Shown: positions 16,584-24,428 of the stretch, in pieces
How the letters are laid out: each line of letters begins with the position of its first letter
Position numbering within the stretch: the first letter of the stretch is position 1
NCBI GenBank assembly: GCA_031398055.1
Contig: JANNMS010000126.1
Span: 1 to 64,000 of the forward strand
DNA length: 64,000 nucleotides
Direction of reading: 5' to 3'
Origin: M3007 sp031398055
Lineage (GTDB): Bacteria > Bacteroidota > Bacteroidia > Chitinophagales > Saprospiraceae
Notes under the pieces: generated by a model
What the model was told of the DNA's origin: nothing
Seen by the model: only the letters and a program-made list of their open reading frames with translations
Databases searched by the model: none
Made by a program: the position numbers and the translations under genes

Positions 16584-17792
16584 TTAAAGTACTTTTTTTA
16601 GTGCTTTTGCAAGGCCAATCATGTCCCGCCCGGTGTGTTTTGCCGAGCAAATCACCCGCAAACACGCCTCGCCGGGCGGCACGGTCGGCGGGTTTATCGG
16701 CTGCAAATAAATGCCAAAATCGTGGAGCAGCGCGTCCGTAATTTTTTTGCAACGGCGGCTGTCGCCAATCGGAATCCGCGTGATGTGCGACGGATTGTCG
16801 TCGAACGGGATTTCAAAACCGCGCAAAATCTGTCGCAATTCGTGGATATTTTGATGAAAATGGGTCAAAATCGAAGTTTTTTCCTGCACGATTTTCAAAC
16901 TTTCGCTCACCGCTGCGCAAACCGACGGCGGCAGCGCGGTCGTAAAAATGAAGCCTTTTCCAAAACTTCGGATAAAATCAACCAACGTTTTTTCCCCAGA
17001 AATGTAGCCGCCGATGCAGCCAAAAGCCTTCGCAAAAGTGCCATTTATCAAATCAATTTCGGCGTTGCAGCCCGCCGCCGCGACCAAACCTTCACCGTAA
17101 ATTCCGTACAAACCGACCGCGTGCACTTCATCGCAATACGTCAGGGCATTGTATTTTTTTGCCAAATGACAGATTTCAGAAATCGGCGCGACCGTGCCTT
17201 CGATGGAGTAAACCGATTCAAAAACAATGATTTTCGATTGGTTTTTGGGCAATTTTTTCAAAACACGTTCCAAATCTGCCGCATCGTTGTGTTTGAAAAT
17301 CAACTTTTGGCAGCCGCTCAATTTGATTCCTTCGATAATCGAAGCATGGTTTTTTTCATCGGAAATAAAAACGCAGCCCTCGAACGCCCTGCCCAAAGTT
17401 GAAAGCGAGGCCACATTTGCCAAAAAAGCGGAATTGAAAATCAGCCCAGATTCGCGGCAGTGAAAAGCGGCAATATCTTGTTCCAATTGTTTGTGAAAAA
17501 TCGTCGTGCCTGAAATGTTGCGCGTGCCGCCGCTGCCTACGCCACTTTTTCGAGCAGTTTCAGCGTATTTTTCGATGATTCGCGGCTCGGTACTCAAACC
17601 CAAATAGTCGTTCGAACACCAATTTATCGCCGATTTGACCTCGCCATCCTCCGTTTCAAAAGTGAAAAACGGGAATTTTTCCGCCGATTTTTCGATGTTC
17701 AAAAAATAGCGGTAGTTGCCCTCGGCTTTCAAACCAGCCAGTTTTTGGCTTAAAATGGTTTGATAATTATCAATTTTAGTTTCAATTTTCAT
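16584..17792 (-). CDS. hemA: 5-aminolevulinate synthase (Shemin pathway)
   Basis: A 402-residue PLP enzyme of the alpha-oxoamine synthase family, expected to condense glycine with succinyl-CoA. ALAS rather than BioF or Kbl is supported by EGNYRYF (Arg28 aligns with Arg21 of Rhodobacter capsulatus ALAS), INWCSNDYLGL, GSGGTRNISGT, SDEKNHASIIEGIK, FESVYSIEG, DEVHAVGLYG (Asp221) and GTFAKAFG with the PLP Lys255. The C-terminal block INPPTVPPGEACLRV mirrors the ALAS block INFPTVPRGTERLR. Its start overlaps the met8 stop by four bases, and hemC-hemD follows. Bacteroidota usually make aminolevulinate from glutamyl-tRNA. The symbol hemA here means ALAS, not glutamyl-tRNA reductase. Confidence 0.88.
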   Translation of the reverse strand: MKIETKIDNYQTILSQKLAGLKAEGNYRYFLNIEKSAEKFPFFTFETEDGEVKSAINWCSNDYLGLSTEPRIIEKYAETARKSGVGSGGTRNISGTTIFHKQLEQDIAAFHCRESGLIFNSAFLANVASLSTLGRAFEGCVFISDEKNHASIIEGIKLSGCQKLIFKHNDAADLERVLKKLPKNQSKIIVFESVYSIEGTVAPISEICHLAKKYNALTYCDEVHAVGLYGIYGEGLVAAAGCNAEIDLINGTFAKAFGCIGGYISGEKTLVDFIRSFGKGFIFTTALPPSVCAAVSESLKIVQEKTSILTHFHQNIHELRQILRGFEIPFDDNPSHITRIPIGDSRRCKKITDALLHDFGIYLQPINPPTVPPGEACLRVICSAKHTGRDMIGLAKALKKVL

Positions 17793-18355
17793 ATCAAATT
17801 GGCCGTGAGTTCATTCAAAATCCTAACTTTTTCCGAAAAATCGCCTTTCAATTTTTCCCGAATCAGCGGCATTTTTTGCAAAATTTCATCCAACTCGTCC
17901 GGCAAATTTTCATTCAAAACTTCTTTCAAACGTTTTGCAATCGTCGGCGATTTTCCGTTGGTCGAAATCGCCAATTTCAAATCGCCTTTTTGGACAATCG
18001 AGCCGAGGTAAAAATCACATTCGTCGGGTGTGTCGGCCACGTTGCACAAAATCCCGCGCGCCGCCGCCCAATTTTTCACCGCAGAATTGACCGATTTTTG
18101 GTCGGTCGCGGCGATGACCAAATTTTTTCCAACGACATCTTCCGGTGAAACTGTTTTTTCCAAAATCTGAACTTTTGGAAAATCACGGCAAAACGCACGC
18201 AATTCCGGCAAAATCCGCTCGCCGACCACCGTGATTTTCGCCTCCGGACTGTTTTTGAGCAAGGCCGAAATTTTTTCAAAACCCACATTTCCCGCGCCGA
18301 CGACGAGGACGTGCATCTGGTTTAGTTTTAAAAAAATGGGAAAAAGTGGGTTCAT
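17789..18355 (-). CDS. Precorrin-2 dehydrogenase / sirohydrochlorin ferrochelatase-like (Met8/CysG N-terminal type)
   Basis: A 188-residue Rossmann protein starting MNPLFPIFLKLNQMHVLVVGAGNVGFEKI, with the NAD-binding GAGNVG near residue 21, VIAATDQKSVN near 80-90 and the CNVADTPDECDFYLGSI and LKLAISTNGKSPTIAKRLKE blocks of the siroheme-synthase N-terminal family. It should oxidise precorrin-2 to sirohydrochlorin and may insert iron. Combined with CobA (30.6 kb) it completes siroheme synthesis for CysI, which lies immediately upstream. It overlaps the ALAS start by four bases, coupling siroheme and aminolevulinate production. Confidence 0.9.
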   Translation of the reverse strand: MNPLFPIFLKLNQMHVLVVGAGNVGFEKISALLKNSPEAKITVVGERILPELRAFCRDFPKVQILEKTVSPEDVVGKNLVIAATDQKSVNSAVKNWAAARGILCNVADTPDECDFYLGSIVQKGDLKLAISTNGKSPTIAKRLKEVLNENLPDELDEILQKMPLIREKLKGDFSEKVRILNELTANLI

Positions 18356-18364
18356 AATAAATTG

Positions 18365-18448
18365 TTGGAATCAGAATTTGCAGAATTTTAGAATTTTCAA
18401 AATTTGGCCAATTCTAAAAATTCAAAAATTCTGCAAATTCTGATTCTA
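18365..18448. repeat. Inverted repeat, GGAATCAGAATTT family
   Basis: Near-complementary arms starting TTGGAATCAGAATTTGCAG and ending in CTGCAAATTCTGATTCTA. It lies in the gap between cysI and met8. Related elements are at 6.30 and 61.17 kb. Confidence 0.85.
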
Positions 18449-18458
18449 ATATTTGAGT

Positions 18459-20219
18459 TTACGAGTGAAAATCCAGCCCGTTCGCGGTCGTTTTCACATA
18501 ATTTTTCCTAATCACGAAATCCCCAAAATGCTCTCCATCCGCGCGATTTTGCGAAAAATCAACCAAAATGGGGTTCAAAGCTGCCAAAATCCCTTCTTCA
18601 TCCAGCATTTCGAGGTAAAGTTTGTTCAGCCGCGAACCGTTGTGCGCCGCGCCCAAATACAAATTGTAACGCCCCAGCGACCGCCCGACCAGCCCAATTT
18701 CACCCAAATATGGCCGCCCGCAACCGTTCGGGCAGCCCGTCATCCGGATATTTATCGGCGTGTTTTCGAGACCATTTTGGCGGATGATGAAATCAATTTT
18801 GTCAATCAAACTTGGCAAATACCGCTCGGCCTCGGCGAACGCCAAAGTGCAGGTGTTCAGCGCGACGCAAGCCAAAGAATGGTGCCGCAACGCCGTTTGC
18901 CGAAAGGTAAATTCGAGCACGCCGTATTTTTCCAAAATGGCCTCGACCTGCGTTTTTTGGTCTGCGGACAAATCGCAAATCATCAAATTTTGATTGCCGG
19001 TCAATCGAAAATCGCCAAAATCCAGCGCGGCGACTTCCGCCAAAGCCGTTTTCAAATGATAATTTTCAGTATCCTGAATCCGCCCCCCTTCGATAAAAAG
19101 AGTCAAATTGAAATGGCCGTTCACGTTCGTTGACCAGCCAAAATCATCGCCATTTTCAGAAAAATGGTAGGGTTTTTCATTTTCAAATTGAAAACCCAAC
19201 CGCGTTTCAACTTCATTTTTGAAAACGCCCAAACCGACGCGGTCAATCGTGTATTTCAGCCTCGAAAATTTCCGGTTTTCGCGATTTCCCCAGTCGCGTT
19301 GGACGGTCATAATTTTTTCGCAAACGTCCAAGACCTTGCTTTTTTCAACAAAACCGATGACTTCCGCGAGCCTCGGATACGTGTCCGGCATGCCAAAAGT
19401 CATCCCAAAACCGCCGCCGATGGCCACGTTGAAACCCTGTAAAACCTCGTTTTCGACGATGGCAATCAGTCCAATATCGTTTGCAAAAATGTCGGAATCA
19501 TTGTGCGGCGGCAGGGCAATCGCGATTTTAAATTTTCGCGGCAGGTAAGTTTTTCCGTAAATCGGCTCGTCATCACTGCCGATATTTTTAGAGATGACGG
19601 CGGTCGTGTTTGGTTTTGGTCTCGCCTCGGGCGAGACATTTCCATTTTCGTCAGTTCGTTGGCCGTCGAGCCAAATTTCAAAATACGCCGAAGTTTTCGG
19701 GGTCAAATGATTGGAAATGGCCACCGCCGACGCGTAAATTTCTTGGTGCGCAGCCGATTTTTGCGGATTTGGATTGCACATCACGTTGCGGTTCACGTCG
19801 CCGCAGCCCGCGATGCTGTCCAAAAACACGTCGTTGAAACCTTGAATCGTGGTTTTCAAATCATTTTTTGAAATGCCGTGCAATTGAAACGCCTGCCGCG
19901 TGGTCAATTTCAAAGTGTCATTTCCATAAATTTTTGCGAGGTTGGACATCGTCAGCCACTGTTTTGGCGTGGCGATGCCGCCCGGAACGCGCACCCGAAT
20001 CATGAACGAAAAAAGCGGTTCGAGTTTCTGCCGTTTTCGCTCCGGGTCAAGGTCGCGGTCGGCTTGCTGGTAAAATCCGTGAAATTTTATCAGGTGCGTG
20101 TCGTCGTGAAAAAACGCGCCCGTGATTTCATTTTTCAGGCTTTCCTCGATGGTTCCGCGCAGGAAATTGCTTTTGGCTTTTGCGATTTCGACTTCGGTGA
20201 GTTTTATATTTTCTGCCAT
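18459..20219 (-). CDS. cysI: Assimilatory sulfite reductase, hemoprotein subunit
   Basis: A 586-residue siroheme/4Fe-4S protein that reduces sulfite to sulfide with six electrons from CysJ. It has two repeated ferredoxin-like and nitrite/sulfite reductase domains. The cluster and siroheme ligands are visible near residues 440-490: CVALNTC (Cys-X5-Cys) and TGCPNGCGRP (Cys-X3-Cys), followed by GEIGLVGRSLGRYNLYLG. The length and the C-terminal FGDFVIRKNYV agree with CysI. Its flavoprotein partner cysJ lies 8 kb upstream on the same strand with the his operon between them. met8 follows directly. Confidence 0.95.
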   Translation of the reverse strand: MAENIKLTEVEIAKAKSNFLRGTIEESLKNEITGAFFHDDTHLIKFHGFYQQADRDLDPERKRQKLEPLFSFMIRVRVPGGIATPKQWLTMSNLAKIYGNDTLKLTTRQAFQLHGISKNDLKTTIQGFNDVFLDSIAGCGDVNRNVMCNPNPQKSAAHQEIYASAVAISNHLTPKTSAYFEIWLDGQRTDENGNVSPEARPKPNTTAVISKNIGSDDEPIYGKTYLPRKFKIAIALPPHNDSDIFANDIGLIAIVENEVLQGFNVAIGGGFGMTFGMPDTYPRLAEVIGFVEKSKVLDVCEKIMTVQRDWGNRENRKFSRLKYTIDRVGLGVFKNEVETRLGFQFENEKPYHFSENGDDFGWSTNVNGHFNLTLFIEGGRIQDTENYHLKTALAEVAALDFGDFRLTGNQNLMICDLSADQKTQVEAILEKYGVLEFTFRQTALRHHSLACVALNTCTLAFAEAERYLPSLIDKIDFIIRQNGLENTPINIRMTGCPNGCGRPYLGEIGLVGRSLGRYNLYLGAAHNGSRLNKLYLEMLDEEGILAALNPILVDFSQNRADGEHFGDFVIRKNYVKTTANGLDFHS

Positions 20220-20230
20220 TTTTTAAAGTT

Positions 20231-20316
20231 TTTGCCATTGTTGGCGTCCTCGCCAACAATTTTTTTTTTGATTTTTTTAAAATTGATTGTTGGCGAGGAC
20301 GCCAACAATGGCAAAA
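20231..20316. repeat. Perfect 30-bp inverted repeat (TTGTTGGCG-TCCT-CGCCAACAA unit)
   Basis: Positions 20231-20260 and 20287-20316 are perfect reverse complements over 30 bases, and each arm is itself a hairpin (TTGTTGGCG/CGCCAACAA). A run of nine T lies just inside the first arm. The element abuts the hisIE stop codon and precedes cysI. It could end the his transcript. Confidence 0.9.
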
Positions 20317-20976
20317 TCAACCTCTTTTTGAATGCCGCTGCCGTAAAACTTCCTCCACTTCCGCCAATTTTACATCCTTCGCCGCTAGCAAAACCAGCAG
20401 GTGAAAAAGCAAATCCGCCGATTCGTTCAGCAATTTTTCACGGTTCGAACCGAGTGCTTCGATGATGGTTTCGATGGCTTCCTCGCCCACTTTTTGGGCG
20501 ATTTTTTCCAAACCTTTTGAAAAAAGTGAAGCCGTGTACGAATTTTCGGGATTGGTTTTTTGCCGCTCTCGGATGATTTTTTCCAAAAATTTTAAATCAA
20601 AATTCGCCGTTTCCGCCCAGCAAGTTTCAGTCCCCGTGTGGCAAACTGGCCCGACCGCTTCGACTTTCAACAAAAAAGTATCGCGGTCGCAATCCAGCGC
20701 GGCGTCGAGCAACCGCAAGTGATTTCCCGAAGTTTCGCCTTTTGTCCAAAGCCGGTTTTTCGAGCGGCTGAAAAAAGTAACCAGCCCCGTTTCGAGTGTT
20801 TTTTGCCAAGAATCAGCGTTTAAATAACCGAGCATCAGCACTTTTCCCGTCGAAAAATCTTGAACGACGACAGGAGCGAGGCCGTCCGCAGCCGTTTTTA
20901 CCTTCAAATTTTCCCAGCGATTTTCCAAACCCGGCTCGATTTTGATTGTCCGGTCAACTGCGAACGAAGATTCCAT
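20317..20976 (-). CDS. hisIE: Bifunctional phosphoribosyl-AMP cyclohydrolase / phosphoribosyl-ATP pyrophosphatase
   Basis: A 219-residue fusion. The HisI domain (about 25-120) shows VLMLGYLN, FFSRSKNRLWTKGETSGN, LLDAALDCDRDTFLL and the zinc-ligand region VCHTGTETCW. The HisE domain (about 128-215) shows ASLFSKGLEKIAQKVGEEAIETIIEA and ESADLLFHLLVLL. It carries out steps 2 and 3 of histidine synthesis. The gene overlaps the end of hisF by 23 bases and is the last gene of the operon. Confidence 0.95.
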   Translation of the reverse strand: MESSFAVDRTIKIEPGLENRWENLKVKTAADGLAPVVVQDFSTGKVLMLGYLNADSWQKTLETGLVTFFSRSKNRLWTKGETSGNHLRLLDAALDCDRDTFLLKVEAVGPVCHTGTETCWAETANFDLKFLEKIIRERQKTNPENSYTASLFSKGLEKIAQKVGEEAIETIIEALGSNREKLLNESADLLFHLLVLLAAKDVKLAEVEEVLRQRHSKRG

Positions 20977-21712
20977 TTTTTTTCAAATAAGATTTTAAAT
21001 CAAAAATCGGGATTTCCCCGAAGTGAAAAACGCTGGCCGCGAGTGCCGCGTCGGCTTTTCCGACGGCAAAAACGTCCCGGAAATGTTCCATTTTTCCGCC
21101 GCCGCCGGACGCAATTACCGGCACCGAAAGCGTTTCGGAAACTGCCCTTGTCAATTCCAAAGCAAACCCAGTTTTCATCCCGTCGTGCTCCATTGAGGTC
21201 AGCAAAATTTCGCCAGCACCGCGTTCGACGGCTTCCCGCAGCCAATCCATCGCCACCAAATCGGTGGCAATCCGACCGCCGTTCAAATAAACTTTCCAAA
21301 CGCCCGCCGCGTCGCGCCGAACATCGGCAGCCAACACAACGCATTGACTGCCAAAGGTTTGCGCCAATTTTTCAATCAATTCTGGGCGACGAATTGCTGC
21401 CGAATTGATGCTCACTTTGTCCGCTCCGGCCTGCAAAAGTGCCTCAACTTGCCCCACCGAACCGATGCCACCACCCACCGTAAAAGGAATGTCGAGCACC
21501 GCCGCGACCCGCCGAACGAGTGCCGCCAGCGTCCCGCGCCGCTCGTTTGTGGCCGCGATGTCGAGAAAAACCAGTTCATCCGCGCCTTGCCGGGCATATT
21601 CGACGGCCAGTTCGACGGGGTCGCCGGCGGCTCGGAGGTTCTCAAATTGAACACCTTTTACGGTTTGTCCGTCTTTGATGTCGAGGCAGGGGATGATGCG
21701 TTTTGCTAACAA
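20954..21712 (-). CDS. hisF: Imidazole glycerol phosphate synthase, cyclase subunit
   Basis: A 252-residue TIM barrel. The catalytic Asp lies in IPCLDIKDGQTVKGVQF and the second in VVLAADVRRD; phosphate-binding GGGIGS and ASGGGGKMEHF are also visible. It uses ammonia from HisH to form imidazole glycerol phosphate and AICAR. The gene lies five bases downstream of hisA and overlaps hisIE. Confidence 0.96.
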   Translation of the reverse strand: MLAKRIIPCLDIKDGQTVKGVQFENLRAAGDPVELAVEYARQGADELVFLDIAATNERRGTLAALVRRVAAVLDIPFTVGGGIGSVGQVEALLQAGADKVSINSAAIRRPELIEKLAQTFGSQCVVLAADVRRDAAGVWKVYLNGGRIATDLVAMDWLREAVERGAGEILLTSMEHDGMKTGFALELTRAVSETLSVPVIASGGGGKMEHFRDVFAVGKADAALAASVFHFGEIPIFDLKSYLKKNGIFVRS

Positions 21713-21717
21713 TTTTT

Positions 21718-22467
21718 TTAACGATGAACTATGAACGATGAACTATGAACTTTTAAAAAATCAGCCATTTGGGTTATCGAAATGTGCCCTTCATAAAATG
21801 CTTTTCCAACAATTGCCCCGGCGCAACCCGCATTTTTCAAAATTTGAAAATCTTCAAAATTGGAAATCCCGCCGCTGGCAATCAATTGAAAATCAGGAAA
21901 TTGAACCAAAATTTTTTCATAAAGTGCCGTCGCTGGCCCAGCCAAAACGCCATCCCGCGCGATGTCGGTGACGAAAATTTGTCGAATCCCAGCCGTTTTC
22001 AACGTTTCCAAAAAATCAAAAAGCCCCAGTTCAGTTTGTTCCTGCCAGCCGCGCACCGCCAATTTTTCGTCTCGAACATCGGCTCCGACCAAAAATTTTT
22101 CGGGCGAAAACTCGGCCAGCCACTCGGCAAAAATTTCCGGTTCGAGCACCGCGATGCTGCCGACGGTCAGCCAATTTGCCCCGGCGTTCGCGGCATCGCG
22201 CAAGTTTTGGATTTCACGAAAACCACCGCCAAAATCAATTTGCAAATCAGTTGCCGCCGCTATTTTTTCCAGCAATTTCAAATGCCTCGGACAGCCCAGC
22301 CGCGCCCCGTCGAGGTCAACGATGTGCAATCGACGCAGCCCGACGGCCTCGAATTTTTTGGCCAAATCGAGCGGCGGAGTCGGGTAAATTGTGGTCTGCC
22401 CGAAATCGCCCTGCCGCAGCCGAACGGCTTTTCCATCCATCAAATCAATCGCGGGGATGATTTGCAT
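21718..22467 (-). CDS. hisA: ProFAR isomerase
   Basis: A 249-residue TIM barrel related to HisF. The catalytic Asp is in IPAIDLMDGKAVRLRQGDF and the second in FVTDIARDGVLAGP; GGGFRE and ASGGISNFEDF bind phosphate. It converts ProFAR to PRFAR. Its C-terminal codons (VHSSSFIVHR) read through AACTATGA heptads at 21721-21751, another repeat-derived tail. The start codon directly follows the hisH stop. Confidence 0.95.
   Translation of the reverse strand: MQIIPAIDLMDGKAVRLRQGDFGQTTIYPTPPLDLAKKFEAVGLRRLHIVDLDGARLGCPRHLKLLEKIAAATDLQIDFGGGFREIQNLRDAANAGANWLTVGSIAVLEPEIFAEWLAEFSPEKFLVGADVRDEKLAVRGWQEQTELGLFDFLETLKTAGIRQIFVTDIARDGVLAGPATALYEKILVQFPDFQLIASGGISNFEDFQILKNAGCAGAIVGKAFYEGHISITQMADFLKVHSSSFIVHR
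21721..21751. repeat. Heptad repeat (AACTATG/AACGATG)
   Basis: Four imperfect 7-base units (GATGAAC, TATGAAC, GATGAAC and TATGAAC) lie between hisA and hisF. They encode the last residues of HisA on the minus strand. Confidence 0.8.
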
Positions 22468-23055
22468 TTATTTTATTTTTAAAAAATTATCTAAAATTCG
22501 TTGGCCAATTTTACCAGATTTTTCGGGGTGAAATTGTACAGAATAAAAATTTTCTTTTTGCAAAGCCGCCGAAAATGTCGAACCATATTCCGTTTCGGCA
22601 ATCGTGTTTTCCGATTTTGCAGCAAAAAAACTGTGCACGAAATACATAAAACTGTTCTCCGGAATGCCCGAAAAAAGTGGCGTTTTCAGGTTTGAAATTT
22701 GATTCCAACCGATTTGCGGCACCTTCATTTTTGCACTTGAAAATTTCAAAACGTCCGTTTCAAAAATGCCGAGGCAGTCAGTTTCATTTTCCGCCGAATG
22801 CCGACAAAACAATTGCAGGCCGAGGCAAATGCCCAAAACTGGCTGCTGCAACGAACAAATCACCTCGTCCAAACCACGTTTTTTCAAATACTGCATCGCC
22901 GAAGATGCCTCGCCGACTCCCGGAAAAATGACGCGGTCGGCGGCTCGCAACTCGGCGGGGTCGTCTGTCCAAACTGCTTTTTGTCCCAATCGTTCGAGGG
23001 CAAAAAGGAGGGATTGGATGTTCCCGGCGTTGTATTTTACGATGGCGATTTTCAT
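22468..23055 (-). CDS. hisH: Imidazole glycerol phosphate synthase, glutaminase subunit
   Basis: 195 residues from MKIAIVKYNAGNIQSLL; the open frame extends upstream only through a repeat element. It is a class I glutamine amidotransferase with nucleophile Cys in LGICLGLQLF and the catalytic His-Glu in VQFHPEKSG. It supplies ammonia to HisF. It directly precedes hisA and is separated from hisB by a 240-base gap that holds nested inverted repeats. Confidence 0.95.
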   Translation of the reverse strand: MKIAIVKYNAGNIQSLLFALERLGQKAVWTDDPAELRAADRVIFPGVGEASSAMQYLKKRGLDEVICSLQQPVLGICLGLQLFCRHSAENETDCLGIFETDVLKFSSAKMKVPQIGWNQISNLKTPLFSGIPENSFMYFVHSFFAAKSENTIAETEYGSTFSAALQKENFYSVQFHPEKSGKIGQRILDNFLKIK

Positions 23056-23294
23056 ATTTTGGAGGTCGAAATTTATTTCGACCCGTTTTTTAAAGGCGGA
23101 ATAATTGAAGTTTGTAAATAAAACGGCAGTAACATTTCTTTTTTGAGTGTCATTCCGTAGGAATCTGCCCAAAATGCACCACGATTTTTTTTAAAATTGT
23201 TGAAAATCTTGGGCAGATTCCTACGGAATGACACCGCGGTTAATTTTTAGGATAATGCCGTTTTATTTTCAAACTTCAATAATTCCGCCCACCA
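23056..23294. repeat. Nested inverted-repeat element between hisB and hisH
   Basis: Outer arms 23095-23128 and 23256-23289 are near-perfect reverse complements, starting GGCGGAATAATTGAAGTTTG. Inner arms 23147-23171 and 23210-23234 are perfect over 25 bases and contain ATTCC-GTA-GGAAT. A single GTCGAAATTTATTTCGAC unit lies at about 23064-23081, just upstream of the hisH start. No gene is seen in the gap. The nesting suggests one element inserted into another. Confidence 0.9.
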
Positions 23295-24428
23295 TTAAAC
23301 TACGCCCTTCGTCGTGGGCAATTCAAAATCCATCGGGTCGCGCCGCACCGCCATTCGGATGGCACGGGCGAAGGCTTTAAAAATCGCCTCGATTTTGTGG
23401 TGTTCGTTTTGACCCGTCGCCTGAATATTCAAATTGCAGGCCGCCGCGTCGGAAAACGATTTGAAAAAATGGAAAAACATCTCGGTCGGCACGTCGCCGA
23501 TTTTTTCTCGTTGAAAAACCGCGTCCCAAACCAACCACGGTCGGCCACCAAAATCGAGCGCGACCTGCGCCAGCGCGTCATCCATCGGCAGGCAAAAACC
23601 GTAGCGATTGATGCCGCGTTTGTCGTCGAGCGCACGCCGGAACGCCTCGCCGAGGGTCAGCGCGGTGTCCTCGATGGTGTGGTGTTCGTCAATTTGCAGG
23701 TCGCCGACGGCTTCGATTTTGAGGTCAATTTTGCCGTGCCGCGCCAGTTGGTCGAGCATGTGGTCAAAAAAATGGAGGCCAGTTTTGAGGTCAGATTTGC
23801 CGGTGCCGTCGAGATTTAATTGGATAAAAATATCGGTTTCGCGGGTCGTTCGGCGGTGTTCGGCGAAGCGGGGCGGCAGGCGGAGGTGCTGGTAAATTTG
23901 TTCCCAATTTTCGGCGACAAAGACATTTTCATTGAGAAAATCGCCATTTTGCAGGGCACTTTTTATGAAAATAGCCTTCGCGCCGAGGTTTTCAGCCAGT
24001 TGAACATCCGTCAAACGGTCGCCGATGACGTAAGAATTTTCCAAATCAAACTCGCCGTCCCCGCCCGGCGGTCGGACGGGGAGGTATTCCGTGAGCATCG
24101 ACGTGCCCGGTTTTCGGGTCGGCAAATTGTCTATTGGAAAAGATTTATCAATGTGAACCGAGCGAAAATGAACGCCCTCGCCAGCCAAAGTTTTTATCAT
24201 TTTTTCCTGCGCAGGCCAAAAATTTTCCTCCGGAAATGATGCCGTGCCGAGGCCATCTTGGTTCGTGACCAGCACAAATTCAAAATCAGTTTCGCGCGCC
24301 AAACGAGCCAGCGCGAAAATTGCACCGGGCAAAAATTCGAGTTTTTCGAGACTGTCCACCTGTTGGTCGGGCTGCGGCTCGACGATAATTGTGCCGTCGC
24401 GGTCGAGGAAAAGCAGTTTCTTTTTCAT
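23295..24428 (-). CDS. hisB: Bifunctional histidinol-phosphatase / imidazoleglycerol-phosphate dehydratase
   Basis: A 377-residue fusion. The N-terminal HAD phosphatase (about 1-165) has FLDRDGTII, VTNQDGLG and GDRLTDVQLAENLGA. The C-terminal dehydratase (about 185-377) has the metal-binding HFFDHMLDQLARHG, DEHHTIEDTALTLGEA and NEHHKIEAIFKAFARA motifs. It catalyses steps 6 and 8 of histidine synthesis. Its start overlaps the hisC stop by four bases. Confidence 0.96.
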   Translation of the reverse strand: MKKKLLFLDRDGTIIVEPQPDQQVDSLEKLEFLPGAIFALARLARETDFEFVLVTNQDGLGTASFPEENFWPAQEKMIKTLAGEGVHFRSVHIDKSFPIDNLPTRKPGTSMLTEYLPVRPPGGDGEFDLENSYVIGDRLTDVQLAENLGAKAIFIKSALQNGDFLNENVFVAENWEQIYQHLRLPPRFAEHRRTTRETDIFIQLNLDGTGKSDLKTGLHFFDHMLDQLARHGKIDLKIEAVGDLQIDEHHTIEDTALTLGEAFRRALDDKRGINRYGFCLPMDDALAQVALDFGGRPWLVWDAVFQREKIGDVPTEMFFHFFKSFSDAAACNLNIQATGQNEHHKIEAIFKAFARAIRMAVRRDPMDFELPTTKGVV

